This document shows positions 1 to 14,262 of a stretch of 64,000 nucleotides of DNA, one piece after another. The translations under genes and the position numbers were made by a program. Origin of the DNA: Acanthosepion lycidas (lineage: Eukaryota; Mollusca; Cephalopoda; Sepiida; Sepiidae); assembly GCA_963932145.1 (NCBI GenBank), contig OZ010582.1, positions 19,763,826 through 19,827,825 of the forward strand. The letters are read 5' to 3'. Within the stretch, counting starts at the first letter, position 1, and the number at the start of each line of letters is the position of its first letter. The notes under the pieces are model-generated. The model saw nothing but the letters and a program-made list of their open reading frames with translations. It had not been told where the DNA came from and did no database searches.

Positions 1-685
1 TTTAGTTCAGACTTTATTCTATAAAAAAAAGTATGGGAGTGTCTACCATGATACAATGATTAATATACTTGCTTTACAGATGACTTCACTAATGCCATGA
101 TTCCAGTTTTCACTCAGCACTTCATGCAGCTGGCGTTGTGCCAGACTAAGTTAAATTTAGTTTTTAAACAATGGACACAAAATTCATAAAAAATTGCAAA
201 AGATTCAAATGACAGGATTTAATCTATATTTCAAATGACAGTATTTAATCTATTTGCAGTTTTCATGGAATCTTCCAAGGATTCTTATTTACATTAAAAA
301 TAAGCACTTTTATTTTTGTTATTAATTTTTTATTAGTTCTTTCCTTTTATTTTTGGTGCTTTTTTATCAAAGAAATACCAAAAAGCGATTATTGGAGCCA
401 AAAACTAGTTGACAGTAGCCACTAATTTTATGAGGAGGCAAAATGAGAAAATAACTGTTGCTATGTTACATATTAGCTTTCTTGATCAGTCAGTTATATA
501 ATAATAGGTAGTTGACAACTAAGTAGAAAAAGAGAAGGCAAAGCAATGATGGAAAGAAAGAAAAGGCAAAATGAATAAGGTGAGCTTGTTTTTTTTTTGT
601 CAAAATAAGTGAAAAAAGAACTAAACAGGGTTTATCAAGCAACAAGAATTTCTTTTACTGAAATTAATTTGCTAATGCCCCCAAT

Positions 686-900
686 GATGCATGGCTTAGT
701 GGATAAAAGTGTTGGTTGAATTAATCCAGTGATTTGACCCACAGTTGTGAGTTCAATACCTGGCTTCAGCAGAGATGAACAAAAACTTGGAGAATTGAGT
801 TACTAAAGGGAAATAACTGAGATATCCGGAAAATGCATGGCTTGTAGAACTAGGATAGTCTGTCATATCCTGTTGACACTCCTACATTTTTTAACAAACA
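686..900 (+). repeat. tRNA-derived SINE, degenerate
   Basis: A pol III box-A-like string (TGGCTTAGTGG, about 692) is followed roughly 55 bp later by a box-B-like string (GAGTTCAATACC, about 749). That is the internal promoter layout of a tRNA-derived SINE. A non-tRNA body follows to about 900. No real tRNA cloverleaf can be folded by eye. Subfamily unknown. Confidence 0.5.
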
Positions 901-1199
901 ACCAGAAGAAAAAGCTTAACCAGTATTGTTGTAAGATCGATTCAGAATCTAAAATGCCTCAAAAGCAGAAATTAAGAAGTGTTTCACGGTAAAGATGGTG
1001 TAGATCAAAGTGTAGTATCTGTTCTAGTAGCAGCTGACAACCAGACATCTATGGATGGGTCTTACTAACATCAGTTATGTTTTAGTTTGCTCTGTGTTGG
1101 TATTTAGTTTGTTTTGGGGTTCATTCTCTCCATTCTCATTGTCATATGCTAAATTTTATCTAGGAAATATTTGTTATCACCAAATTTTTAAATCTTGAA

Positions 1200-1530
1200 G
1201 TGCATTTTGTAGGTCTCCCTGAGAGGATGCGGTATTATGGTGTATGGAGGATTGATTAGTGATGGATGAGTTTTTGTGGTGAATGTGTAAATTGTAACGA
1301 GCGAATGGGTTATGAATCGGATTAGCTAGGTATAAGATAGTGAAGACCAGCCTCAACCCCTTTTTGACCTTGTGCCATAATTGTATTTTTATACAATAAA
1401 TATACAGTCATCACTCCACACATCTTTGCCAGCAATAATGGTACGCATGAAATTGTCTTTTTCAGAACAATGCGCTTCAGCGACTATGAAATTGTCCTTT
1501 TCAGGACAACACTTTTCTCACCCTTTACAT
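1200..1530. repeat. unclassified interspersed sequence with internal direct repeat
   Basis: This block has more G/C and CpG than its flanks. It carries two near-identical 24-bp strings starting ATGAAATTGTC (about 1448 and 1489) and an AATAAA at about 1397. The composition suggests a transposon or LTR fragment, but no ends could be defined. Confidence 0.25.
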
Positions 1531-1559
1531 GAGAATGTAGAGATATTTCTTGCTTAGTT

Positions 1560-1700
1560 CACTGTACGAAATAAAGGGTTTGGTCTGAAATTCCAACTTA
1601 TATCACTTGAAGAAGAGTGGAGCATACAACATCTGAAATGTTGAGAATATGACAATAAAGATGAGGACAACAGTCCAAACAATGTAAATAGTTACATTAC
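1560..1700 (+). repeat. 3' half of the foldback repeat family seen at 8639-8846
   Basis: It shares the ordered strings AAAGGGTTTGG.CTGAAATTCCAA, ACTTGAAGAAG, GGAGCATACAACA and GATGAGGACAAC..TCC with the 8.6-kb copy. Only the right half is recognisable and it is diverged. Confidence 0.5.
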
Positions 1701-4700
1701 CTCATCTCAGAAATATAGATAAATATGCAAGTGAATAATGTCAGATTTACCTATAAGCTTAGCATGTTGAATCTTCAGCCCTTAAAATCAATGCGGAGAA
1801 AGGGTACTCCAGCCAATGTGTATAATATTTTTGGCACTGTCATATACTTTCTTACACATGCTATCATAACACATTGTAGACTCTAAATAACCCTTTAGTA
1901 ATTTTAAACAGCTGTTGCACTGTTACAATTATACACAATGTGGGTCCACTTCTAATAATGAGCCACAACAAGATAAACATGAATTAAAATAACATGAAAT
2001 ATCAAATATATATATCTAATAATTAGAGATATTTATTTAAATGGTACATACAAGTTCGTTTGACCTTTCCACATCATTAGTCAGAAAGCAGATTGGTATA
2101 TTTTTACTGCTTTGGTGCATTTTTACAGCTTGGTGCATTTTTACTGCTTTTATCAAACTTGGGGTCAGTTGTCAAAGGAGAGATAGTTTCTAAAAAGTTC
2201 ACTAAAGTGGAAATGAAGCAGGACTGTGATTGGCTTGTCTATTGACCAATCAAAGGACTCATTACATGTGTTGCAGGCTGGTGTATGTGCTGAGAGATAT
2301 ACACATGTGTCTCCTAAAATACCTACAACAAACATGGCAGACTTGAGATGTGAGTCCAATATATATGTACAAACAATAATAATGATAATGTATTGACAAT
2401 AAAGGGTTACAAGGGACAAAGATGTGTGTGTGTCAAATGAATGTGAAAAACCTTTTTGGTCCAAAATATGTGTAGCGAGTGAATGTGTGTATGCACGTGT
2501 GTGTGTATGAATTGTTCATGCATTTCCCAAAGGGAACGTGTTCTCTGCAAGAGGTTACATATTGATGGATAAGATCAGAAGCAAATGATAAAAAATTATT
2601 GCACAATATCTATAGTCTTGAGAGTATCCCCTAGTAGTGGTTTTGAAAATTAGGAGGAGGTAACCTGACACATGCTGGTTACAACAATACTGTGAAAGAG
2701 ATCTCTGGATTGGCCATTTACTTTATTTTCTTAAAAGGAACCATTACACACCCATCATCATCCTCAGCTTCACTCAAATTGTTTAATTCAACACTTTTCC
2801 ATTTTCCTCTAATCATGAGAATGGGGGATTTGGAGGGGCCTCACAAGTGGAATAGCCTAGGGCCTCTTTTCATGTAAATCTGGCCCTGTGTATGTAGAAA
2901 TGTTTTTACAAATTGTGAATTGTCAAAGTGGTCTGAGTTAGACTTATTTTGTATAATTGCTCTAATTTTGTTCTTTGCTTAAGAGTGTTGCTAAATTTTT
3001 ATCCATGAATTTTGCACATGCCACTAAATTTGGCAGGTTCAACTCCCATTGATTCCTGAGAAAAAAAAAGATTTTTATTAGAGTTCTCTAGAACTTGATC
3101 TTGGTATCAATGCCCTTCACTAGTTGAAACAGCATCAATAATCATGGAGAAATGTAAGTCATCAGAGCAAGTAACTAAATTAAGAAAAGAGGTCACTAGG
3201 TTCTGAGATACCTGTAACTCACAAAGAACTCTGGGACTATATGCAAAAACATAAAAACAGATAATTTTTAACATTTTTTTTTAAACAAATGCACAACCAG
3301 ACTAAGTTTTCCTTGATAAGAAACAACTCACTCACTCTCTTCAATTATAATTCTACAAAGCAGTACCAACTTCTGAAAGTTTTCTACAAACAACATTTAT
3401 TTTGCAACTTCTTCCATTCAGCAAGAAGGGTACTACTATATTGATATTACCAGCCCCAGAATGCCTCATATATATTCTGTCTTCAAAGGACTGCTTGAGA
3501 ACTTAATGAATTTTGCTGAAACTTTACTCTCTCTAACAACTTTTATAACTTCTGCTACTACTGTAAGGCCACTCTTTTTTTATTAATATTTTCTCTACTT
3601 AACTTAATTTTTTTAGGTTCTCAAAAGAATATTTCAAGCAACAGCCTATACATTCATTTTTCTTTTTGCATAAGAATTATTGTAAACAATTTCTTTGTGT
3701 TTTGATTTCACACTGAGTCCACTTTTTATTGTGCACTTAAAGAGTTGTAACTGATATTTTTTTTTGTATATGAGAAAATCCATATAATTGTAGCATAGAC
3801 AGTAAATAATAAAATTAAAGTGTTACCAATAGCTTTTTCTATCAATTTTATGGTATGCAAAAATAATGTTAAAAACAATGTCAAGTATGTGTAATTCATG
3901 TATAATTTTTTTGACATATATATACCTATATTTATATTTTATTTTTTAATTTAAACAAATGTAAAAAGATTAATTTTTGTGACGAGAAATGGTCAAATTT
4001 ACACTTTTTTTAAAGTCAATATTTTTATTTTCTATATTTTTATACCCCCAAAATAATTCTCTTTTAGTTCAATAATTTTTTGGGAAAAAATTATAAGTAG
4101 TTTTCTACATTTTATAAAAGCAATTTTGATTAGTCGAAACTAGTTGAACAAGAACCAATCAAATTTGGTCTTTTATATGACGCTTTATTAGGCATCATGG
4201 CCGATGTAACATTAACTTAAACGCCGTGTGAGCTGTATTTGCTCTCTGTTTTTCTTATATGTAATTAGTTCATTGGGAATTATATTAAATTTTGGGATTA
4301 AAAGAAAGGTAAGGTGATTAATTTGTTTATTTTTTGTAGCATGTTTTTCCTTTAGTAGGCTTAAACACAAACTTGTAGCTAACTTGTGGAATGTTATGAC
4401 AATGATGGTTTGAAAGAAAAAGAAAGCATCAAAAAAGTAAACGTTCTTTTTTCCATTATTTTTTATGTTTGAGGAATTCGAAATAAAAAAAAAAAACGAA
4501 TTAGGAATATATTGCATGCCATTTGTTCTGAGTTGGTTTGAAAGTATTAAGTTAAAATGTCGATCGGTATTGACTAAATCGAAAATTATAAACAAATAAT
4601 GTTATGGATCAATCAATATAATGACCTGCATGCATGCTGAATTTGTGCCACTGTTTTCGAACTACAAAAGCGAATAAATATTAACCTTTTGCAAATTACT

Positions 4701-7700
4701 CTTAAGTACAGTATTTTATTTTGACTGGTTACATTTATTTTAAAGAGATAAATTCATTAAAAAAATTAATGCAGTTAATTTATTATTAAACGTGATTTAG
4801 AACCCCACTTTTTAAGGCTTAAATCTTTCTTTTCATTATTTATTTTTCGTTTTTATTTTAATATATATAATAATAAACTTTAATTTTACATAATATTGCA
4901 AAAAAATAAAACTTTTGACAGACCATATCTTCAAAGTGTCATAAGAAAAATCAAACAATTCTGATGACAAGCCTCTTCCGAATTAGAATGGAAAGGGTCA
5001 CTTGCCCCTTGGCCTTGTCTTTTTACTCTTTCTTTACCAATAACACGTTTATTTTGTCAACAGATACCCGAATCTTATTACGATCTTAATCTGTTTTATG
5101 AAACGTACTTAATTAAAATCAAATTTTCGGGATTTTGTTTTTGTCAGTATGTTAGATCCTCTCCTACACATACACACTTATGATAAAGTTCTACGTACGC
5201 TTCCTTAAAACATAAATTGCAATATGAAGTTCTGTAAAAAAAAAAATAAATTAAGAAATAATGGCGCCTGTTCGTCATTGCTTGCTCTTGCTTCAATTAT
5301 CTAATGACATTCTATTTTTTTCTTCTTTTTTGAATATTTTGGTCTATATTCAAATAAGTTGAAAAGAAAAGGGTTGATTTTTTTCTCTTGTCGACTTATG
5401 ACAGTTTTTGTTTCTGTCAAGTAAAGAAAATTAACTTTTTCTCGGAATATTTATGGAAAAAACTTGAAAACAAACAAAAATTTTAACTTAGTCGGTCTAG
5501 GGACTAGGGATCTGTTTTCTAGACAACATCTTACACTAAAAAGAGAAAATCTTCAATGCATTCACTGATTCCTGTAGACAATCTTGTATCGCTTTGTTTT
5601 CTCTTTTTATCATGTTGGAGATGCTGAATAATATTTACTTTTAAAGTAAATTAATTCAGTTCAGTCATTCTGTCTGCGCCAACTAAAGTTCACTTCTATG
5701 TTCATTTGTTGTTTGTCTAAAGTTTAAACATTTTTTTAAAAATAAATTATAAATTATCGTTTTTTAACGTTTTCGTGGGTTTAAATATCTTGAATTCTTT
5801 TTTTAATCACTGAAACCAACTAATACAGAAAAAAAGAACCTCTTCAAAAAAAAAAAAAAAAAAAAATCCTAGAGAATATTGCTTGTTAAATAAACTTTTA
5901 AACTGCTGCTATATATAATATAATTTTTTTTTCTAAATTGATATGCTTGAAAACTCGGTTATGAACTTTATTTTATTTGTCATTCGATGATTAATAATTG
6001 GAAAGAGGTTGTCTCAGTAAATAAAACAAATTTTTTTTCAGTGTCTTCGCGCACTCATTTTTTTATCGTATTTTTATTTTATGATTCAGAGCAGATTTTC
6101 TGTGACTGGGTGTTCTGTTTAGTTTGGCAAAATAAATAAAAATGATTATTTAAAAATTCTCCTAGGATTTGTCCTTAACTAATTTTAAGCCGAAACATTA
6201 CAAAAAAAATGTATTTTATAGAAATTGCATAAGATTTTTTTGGAGGGTAACAGATGTAAAAAAAAAAATAATAATAATAATTTTACCAAGATTTTCTTTA
6301 GAAGAAAAAAAAAAGAAACGTTTCAAAATTAATTTAATTCATTTGTAAATAAATCTTTAAAGTTTCATCTACAATTAACTGAATTAATTTAAAAAAACGA
6401 GATAACCAAAATGTCAACAAAGGTTCTAAAAAAAAAAAAAGTATTAAAAAATAATTTTTACATAAAAAAATCCTTTGGTTTTTCCTCTTAAGTTTTTTTA
6501 TGCATCTTTTTTTCATCATGTACGCTCGTTTTTTTAGTGAATCTTTGAATGTATCTACTATTCTACTTTAATTTATTATTTCAACTCGGCCCAGTCGTTC
6601 GAGAGAGAGCTGATGGCATTTTGATAATTCTCACAGGAAATGTCTAAGAAATTGCATTTTGGGGGGGAATCTTATACTTGATAACCTTCATCAGAAATAG
6701 ATCACTGCCTCATTTAAAGATCTGCAATAATAATTTTTTATTCTTGATCTCCAAACATGCTTTTTAAAGTTAAAAAACCCTTTTTGAAATGCTGTTTTTT
6801 GTCATAAACAAGAGATGAACATGAAAGTATAAATTAAATTTTGAAAATTAGCTTATTAAAACAATAATTTATCCTGCTTATTTCTATTACCAAGAATCAA
6901 GATAAAAAAAAGTTATGTTCAGTAATACTTAGAAAAAAAATACAACCCGGAAATAGTTTTGCTTTGCTTGATACATTGATTGATTGCCCTTTTCCTTTTC
7001 TTTTCGTTTTTATTACTGGCATTGCATTGATCTTAAAAAGAAAAGCAAAATTCTCGCCTTTGTACACACAATCATGTTAATTTTTAACTTGTCATTGTAC
7101 ACATACATTGAGCTAAATGTTCTATTTTTAAATAAATTCAAATGTGTACTTTTTTCATAGTTAATCTTTAAGTTTGTTATGCCTTTTCAGAGGCAGATAT
7201 TTAAAAGATCAGCAACGCTATATAAAATCAAATGTCCTTGAGTGAAGTATAGAGACTAGCACTTATGTATTAATTTCCTAATCTTCCATTTTCAGCTTGT
7301 TAAACTTTCATTTCATGTAAAGCAAAATTTTAATGTAGAAATATGGCAAGGTTTGTCTCTAAATGCTTACAATTGCATTTTTGTGGAAGAGGGGGAAATG
7401 TAGATTTTGAAAAGGCACAAGAAGTAGTTATTAAAAAGATTTTATTATCCTTGAAATACCACAAATAAACTATGCCCAGTCTGTTTCTTAATTGCTGAAA
7501 ATCAGATTTGCCCACTTGAAGATATTATCTTTTTGCTAGCAAAGTGCATGATTGTTTGTGTATGGATCTGCACTTTAAGATCAACCTATTTTAGTATTAT
7601 CTGTGCACTCTGAAAACTTTTCAGTGAAAAGTGTTACACACACACTGTGTTTTTATATGTTTTACACTACACTACAGTTTACCCTTTCTCTCCTTCTTGC

Positions 7701-8638
7701 CTTTTGTGAAGATGCTTTTTTGTAAAATCCACAAGAAATTCTTTGATTTGTTTTCAACCTGTACTCGTGTTTGAAGTTGTCCGGCATCAGTTTCAGTGTG
7801 TTAAATCAAGCATTCATTAATGAATACCTCTTAGTCTTGTCTGAAGAAGAATTCTTAGATTATTTTACCTTTCAAATTCAGAAAGGTTTAAAGACTGTTT
7901 TTCATTGACGATCTCATTCCTAAATCAGCAGATTTGATTGTTCCTTTTTTTTCTTTTTTTTTATCGCTTTGACTAGAAGCAAATTACAGCACTGAAAGCT
8001 CTTTCTTTCCTTGCCACTTTACTGAATGAAGCAGGGTTGCATATATGAATCACCAGATGAAAGCAGATTTATCTGCTGATAAAAAAGGCAAAGAAATTAT
8101 CAAGATTAAATATTTTTCTATTATTTTAATCTATTTCTTTTTTAAAAACAGACAAAAATGCTTGACACTCTCAAGATTATATTTAAACTTGCTCTTAGCA
8201 AGAAAAACATGTTTCTGTTTTGTAATGTTCTTATTTTTCTTTTTAAGTTCTTTTATATTCAGTTTTCTTTTCTATTTAATTTATAAAATTAGAATATTTT
8301 TACTTATTTTGCTATAGGAATGCTTATATTGAATAATTTAATTAAGATTGTTTCGCTTTCTTGCTATTGTTTGTTCCTTTTTTATTAGTTGTAGTGGATT
8401 AAAAATAGAAAATTTGAAAAGTGTTTTAATTTGTGAATCTGTTAATTTAAATTAGATACCTCCACAGATTTGCTAAAAAATGAGTATACCATAATGAAAA
8501 AATGCCCCAAACGTAATAAGTTTTATCATTAAAATCTTTAAGAGGAAAGGCAAAAGGAATTTTTTATTTTATTTTTTTTTTTTTTTATTATTATCCCTTT
8601 CAGGATATCAGCTTAAATTTTTGAGATGAGGTATTTAT

Positions 8639-8846
8639 TTACATTATTCGAACTGTTATCCTCATCTTCATTGCCATATTCACAACATTTCGGCCGTTGT
8701 ATGAAACTAGAACAATCTACCCTCGTGGATGAAAAAAGGGTTCAGTTTGAAATTCCAATCACCTGAAGAAGGCTGGAGCGTACAACAGCCGAAACGTTTT
8801 GAGTATGGCATATGATAAGATGAGGATAACTGTCCGAATAATGTAA
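8639..8846. repeat. 208-bp foldback (MITE-like) element
   Basis: Long imperfect terminal inverted repeats of about 65 bp: the left end reads TTACATTATTCGAACTGTTA and the reverse complement of the right end reads TTACATTATTCGGACAGTTA. Both continue through CCTCATCTT, CATATTCACAACATTTCGGC and GTTGTA with few mismatches. The central spacer holds GGGTTCAGTTTGAAATTCCA. There is no coding potential. Partial copies occur at about 1560, 9281 and, inverted, 41120. Confidence 0.75.
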
Positions 8847-9280
8847 GTAACCTTTTTTTTTTAGAATGTTCAAAATTTTGGTTAAAAATGTTTTTCTTGT
8901 GTCAAGTGGGAGACCAAAGATTATTTCTCATCTTTTTTGTGGTGAAAAATACATTGGTTTGGAAATTCATGCAAAAATCAAGTAATTGTCAAATTTTAAT
9001 GAAACATTCTGTGCTTATTCAAATTATTTTAGAAATGTTTGGTTTGTTTTTTTGTTTTATTTTTTTTCTCCAGAAAAATTTGGTAAAACCATGTTAGCCC
9101 ACTTATTTTATGAAATTTTCAGAAATTAATTTTTGTACTGTTTAATGTTTATATTAGTTATATAATATTTCCTTTGGCGAATTTAAATCAATTTTTTATT
9201 TATTTATTTTTTTCAAACTGGAACACTTATCAAAAATTGGCTCTGGATCGTAAAATAAAAAATGTAATAAAACTAAGACT

Positions 9281-9390
9281 TGCCATATTCACAACATTTC
9301 TGTCGTTGTATGCCGTTGTATGAAACTAGAACAATCTACCCTAGTGGATGAAATAAAGGGTTCAGTTTGAAATTCCAATCACCTGAAGAC
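9281..9390 (+). repeat. partial copy of the 8.6-kb foldback family
   Basis: It repeats GCCATATTCACAACATTTC and AACTAGAACAATCTACCCT, then GGGTTCAGTTTGAAATTCCA and ATCACCTGAAGA, nearly identical to the left half and spacer of the 8639-8846 copy. It contains a short internal duplication of GCCGTTGTATG. The right inverted repeat is absent. Confidence 0.7.
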
Positions 9391-11190
9391 ATACTAATTA
9401 GAAAAGCTTTTAATTGCTTTTAGGAATAAGATATATTGTAGATGCTATTGTCTTAAAAAAAAATTTTTGATGACTAATGAATTCTTAGAAGAACTGTTTT
9501 TATTTTTTTGAAAATTTTAATTAGAATAATTTATAAAGTTTCAAATCTTAAATTTCTGTAATAATTTGTAATGGTTAGGTGATATTGCTTTTAAGTAAAA
9601 ACCATATTTACTAATCGTAAATGGAAAAGTTTTTTGCAATTTGGAACATTTTACCCTGTGCTGATTTTTATTAAATATGGATGTCCATACAGGACATCAG
9701 AAAATGAGTGATGACTAGTAAATTTAAAGACAAAGTACCTAAAATTCAACAAAACATTAGATTATGGATAATATTTTCCTAAATTTTTAAGATTAATGGG
9801 TTTTTAAAAATTTATATAAAAAAGGTGTTTGTGCTAACAATATTTCCCAAATAAAGTTTCAGAAAAGCATATTTAATTTTTGAAAGATTTTTTAATAAAG
9901 AGAATTGTATTGTGATGAAAGATGGCTAAAAATGGTGCTAGAATTAGCAATTTTAGCTATTTCAAAAAAACTCCTTCCACTCAATTTAAATTAGTTTTGA
10001 AATACAGAAAAAGTATTTTACTTATTAGAAATATTAATTTTAATCTATTAGCTTGAAATAAAAGCTTCAAGGAAGATTTTTCATTTTAAAAAAATTAATT
10101 CTAACTCTTAGGCATCATGTTTTTTGTAGAGGTACCTAATTTAGACAAATATTTATGAAATTTTCATGCCTTTGGAAGTATAAATGATGGTTTGGTTATT
10201 CTTTTAAACTGTATGTTCTTTCATTTGATAAGTATGTTTTTAATACTATTTTCGCTTTTCAAACAAATATTAGTAAATTTTATAAATTTAAGAAAGTCCA
10301 AATATAAATCTCTGCAATAATTATTGAAGTGAACTCTCCTTTTTTTTTTTTTTTTTTTTCTTATTTTTTTTTTTTTTTCCAAATGACTTGTCTAATTTTT
10401 CATATTGTAGTCACCAGATTTTGATGTCTTCATTGCTTGGTAAAAATATAATTATTTCTACTATTTTGAGCAGAGAAAGTATTGACTAAGTCAGTTTAGT
10501 GTTGTGCCCTTGCAAGAAAAAATAGATAAGAACATTTTAGAAAATTTGTTTTTAATTTATACCAATAGTTGTTTTATTTGTGTCTAGGCTTGTTTAATCT
10601 TTTTCACATCTCGTCCTTACATTTTTTGTTAGTTTTTGTTTCCTTTTTCCAATAATTACAATATAACTCAGTAATTTCATTTAAAACTACAGTATGTTGA
10701 TATTTTTCAATAAGATGTTAATTTTGTTGATGTTTAACATTTGAAGAGTGTTCAGATTTCTTTTAAGTAATAAGTTATATTGGATTCTATTCTATTAAAA
10801 GCAAGAACATTTGTGTTACATACAAAATCAGATTTTTGTGTGTATGTGATTTTCAGTAAATGTTTTGAAATTTTGTATCTGTATAATATATTGTATATTA
10901 TGGATTTATTTTTAATCCAGCATTTTTATTATAGCAAATATTATTTTTAGTGGATAAAAAAAAAATGTTTGGAGTAATAAAAATTATATTCTTCATGTTC
11001 ATTGACTATATTTAAGTAATTGCATGTTGATAGTCAATTTATAGCATGTTTTATATTAAAAACTTTACATGACTCAAATAGGATTTTTATTTATATGTCC
11101 TCATTTTTCTCGTCTGTCAAATGTAGCAAATATTTTATGTCAGGAATAATTGAACATGCTCTCCTAACTCTGCTTGAAGACACTAGAGAT

Positions 11191-11425
11191 TAATCGAGAT
11201 GGATTATAGACCAGATTTCAGTATGTGAAAACCAGATGCTGGAGATATAAAGCATAGGTGATTGAGGAAGGCTGGCCTATTATTATTGCTATTGTTGCCG
11301 ACAGTTTTGTTTCTCTGAGTCTGTGTGATTTGTTGTGCAAGCATGTATCTTGCTTCTTTAAAAAAGATAAAAAAATATTCTGGATGGTTCTGCATTACTG
11401 AGTTGCCAATTTATAGTGTTGTATG
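11191..11425 (+). repeat. 5' LTR-like direct repeat of the old retroelement
   Basis: Pairs with 14041-14262 in the same orientation across the RT-bearing interior. Exact ends are not definable because of divergence. Confidence 0.5.
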
Positions 11426-14040
11426 TTTGCACAAGAACAAGTAAGCAAAGCCTTGTTGTTCTCAGCCATACAGCTACTGGCTTTAGAAACCTATTTTCCT
11501 GAAAAATTGTTTTAAGAGGAAAATTTATAAATTTCAATTGAAAGCAGTATTGGCTGCTTGATCAATGAATGCCAAATGTTTCCTTATAGGGAAATGGCTA
11601 ATATTAATATTACCATTCAATCACAAGCTATTTCATCTCTGAAGGGACAGGGTCACAGTTGATGAGGTCCAGACATTAGCAATTTTTAAAAATTTATACT
11701 TTTAAGCATGGCCGAGGCGTTTTAAATTTGTGGCTTTCAGTTTGAAAGGCTTTTTAAATTTTGTTCATATCATTACCTAGTCAAATATTGATTTTGGAAG
11801 TCAGTTTTCATGCTTTTCTTGGTGTGTTGTATTCAGGTGACTGTACAAATAAGACTAAATGTGCAATAAAATTCTTAAATAAGACAATAAGTCAGTTCAG
11901 AGTTACTCAGTGTTATATTTATTGTGTCTTGATATCTCAATAACCACTTTTTAACAAAAAAACTTAAACACTGATATTTACCCCTAAACCTTGTTATAGT
12001 GGAACACACCTATTCTATAGTTAATAGACTCTCCCCACCTATAATAAGTAGGAGTAGTAGGAGTCGCTCAGTGGGTCGGTCAGTCAGTCGGTGCCTGATG
12101 ACTGTTAGTCGGATACTAAAGTATCAGCAACCACAACTAGATTTCTCTGCGTCATTACCTATTATATCAAGTTCCTAACGTTTTGTACATCGAACCTATT
12201 TTAGGACCGACTTAGTACAAATACAAGCCTCCACTGTGAAACCACTCCATAACAAACCTGAATATTTTTTTTTTAATTTCAGTGGAAGATGAGGAAAATA
12301 TCTGAGTCAAAATATGTTACACTAGTGTTGGAGATGCAACAAACATCTGCAAGACTGTGAACAGTGAGACAGCTGATAGTAGCCGCTATGAGAATTGACC
12401 TGAAATCAGCCTATTTACAGCTCCATATGGCTGAAAAAAAAAATGCCAGCTGGTAAACTAGAAAGGTAGAACCTACTGTCTGACCAGAATGGCACTTGGA
12501 TTTGCAATGGTAATGGCAGAAGTCACCTTAGAAATTATGATTTGACTACAGAATAATTAAAATCATTGGAATCAGGAGTGGTACTAGGATTTAAATTGAG
12601 AAATATGATTGTAGTAACCTTTGGAAGAGGAACAAGATCCTGCAGTTGAGTGATGTTGTTAGTAAATTGTTGTTTTTAGCATGTGGAAGATAGGTACTAA
12701 CCTGTTTTTGGTTGGCTATGAATTGCAATAGATGGAATAGTTTGGGATGACAAGGAGGATGAAGGAATAGTCAACATAAAAATGTTGTAGAAGAGGTGAA
12801 ATGGAATAACCCCATAAAAGGGAAGATGTTACATACCAAAAGTGAAAAGTGGGTGGTTGTGTGGTGTGAAGCAAGCAGCATAGCAATGGGTGTCATTCTG
12901 GAGATATAGGGTATCAAGTCAGAAAATGTAGTTTAGCTAAGAAAGGAGTGATGCTGTCCATATCAAAGCAGCAACAAAGAGTCTTAATTGACTTTGAAGA
13001 AGAGGGGGTTACAAACATCAAAGTTAAAATTGAGCATGAATTAAAGGGAATGTAGAAATGCTCATCAAACATTATTTAGGGGTTCTAGGGGAGCTAATTT
13101 TCAAATTTAAGATGAGAGATTGCCATTATGGGCTGTCTTGAGAACAGAGACCTGGAGGAACTGTATGGTGTGTGTCATATGGGGTAGGTGGGACCTTATT
13201 TCTAGAGAGGAAGTTGCATGCCACTAGAAAGACTGTCCACAAACTGCTGAGAGTATGAATGATGCGAATTGATCAATCCTGCACTGAATGTGCACAATGT
13301 AAAAATTCATATTGCAAGTAATTGAAAAAGTTTGATTATCAGTTCATCCAATGTTTTAACAGTGTGTCTTTCAATGATCAGTTGTGCTTCTGGGCAAGTA
13401 GGGATATAGCAAGACATTAGAATATACATGGGAGACTTGGTCATAGTGGTGACATGTTTTTTGGAGGAAGAGGTTCAGTAGGTGAAGTGTTGATGACCAG
13501 TGATACAAGAATTGCTGGGCAGGTGGAAAGTTAAGAGTTATTTTAGAGCTGCATATAAACTGAATAGAAATACACCACAGAATGATTAAGGCTACAATCA
13601 AAAGGACCCCATTTTGTTTGCTCATGGTAGTCTTGATATAACGTATCACTCAGGTTAGGTGATAGTGATGCAAAGAGCAGTATTTAGATACAAGTGGAGC
13701 GGTAAGGCATGTATCTGTCAAAGTTGGAGAAGTATTGCAAAGGAAGAGGAATGTAGTCACCAATCTCAGAATAATGTCAGTGAATTGAATTCTCAAACAC
13801 ATCTAATACAGAAGTTAGTTTGATGAGGAACAAAAAGTGGCTCTGGTTGAAATCTCCATGAAGACCACAAAGAGAAAGATACCTTCTTTGTTGATTACAA
13901 GGACTGTGATGGAATAAATAAAAAAAATCTGTAAATAGAAAATTTCATTTAATTAAAGCTATATAAATTGATCTTTATGATGAGGGGGTGTGTAATGAAG
14001 CATTGAACTTATGCCCCTCTACCTCTGAAGAAACTGAGAG

Positions 14041-14262
14041 GTAATCTTGGATTATATATCAGGTTTTGCAAGTGAAAACTGGAAGTAGGACAGTTAGGAA
14101 AAATAAAAGCATAGCTGTGCCAGGAAGACTGGCCTAATGTTATTTTCAGTTTTCGTTTTTCTGTTCGAGTCTGGTGGTTTGTTGTGCATGTACATATATG
14201 GCTGGTTAAAACATTCTAGATTGTTCTGCATTACTAAGTTGCAGGATTACAGTGGTAAGTTT
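14041..14262 (+). repeat. 3' LTR-like direct repeat of the old retroelement
   Basis: Pairs with 11191-11425. The most conserved part is the last 60 bp, around GTTCTGCATTACTAAGTTGC. Confidence 0.5.

Larger units (their letters stand above)
11191..14262 (+). mobile_element. degraded LTR retrotransposon fossil, gypsy-like
   Basis: Two diverged direct repeats of roughly 220 bp (about 11191-11425 and 14041-14262) share GGATTATA, AAAGCATAG, CTGGCCTA, GAGTCTG, TTTGTTGTGCA and GTTCTGCATTACT. They flank a region containing a reverse-transcriptase remnant around 12.39-12.54 kb (IDLKSAYLQLHM, then TRMALGFAM), typical of gypsy-type RT. Base composition between the repeats is more G/A-rich than the flanks. 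The repeats look only about two-thirds identical by eye, so the insertion is old. The copy is heavily broken with many disruptions. Confidence 0.6.

Noticed and set aside
4180-4260. CpG-containing stretch with ATGGCCGATG as a possible first exon or promoter
   Set aside because: The frame ends after six codons, and there is no donor consistent with joining to the acceptor at 16739 that stands out over background.
8045-8317. Phe/Leu-rich open frame that looks like a membrane protein
   Set aside because: Composition follows poly(T) tracts; no splice sites, no conserved motif.
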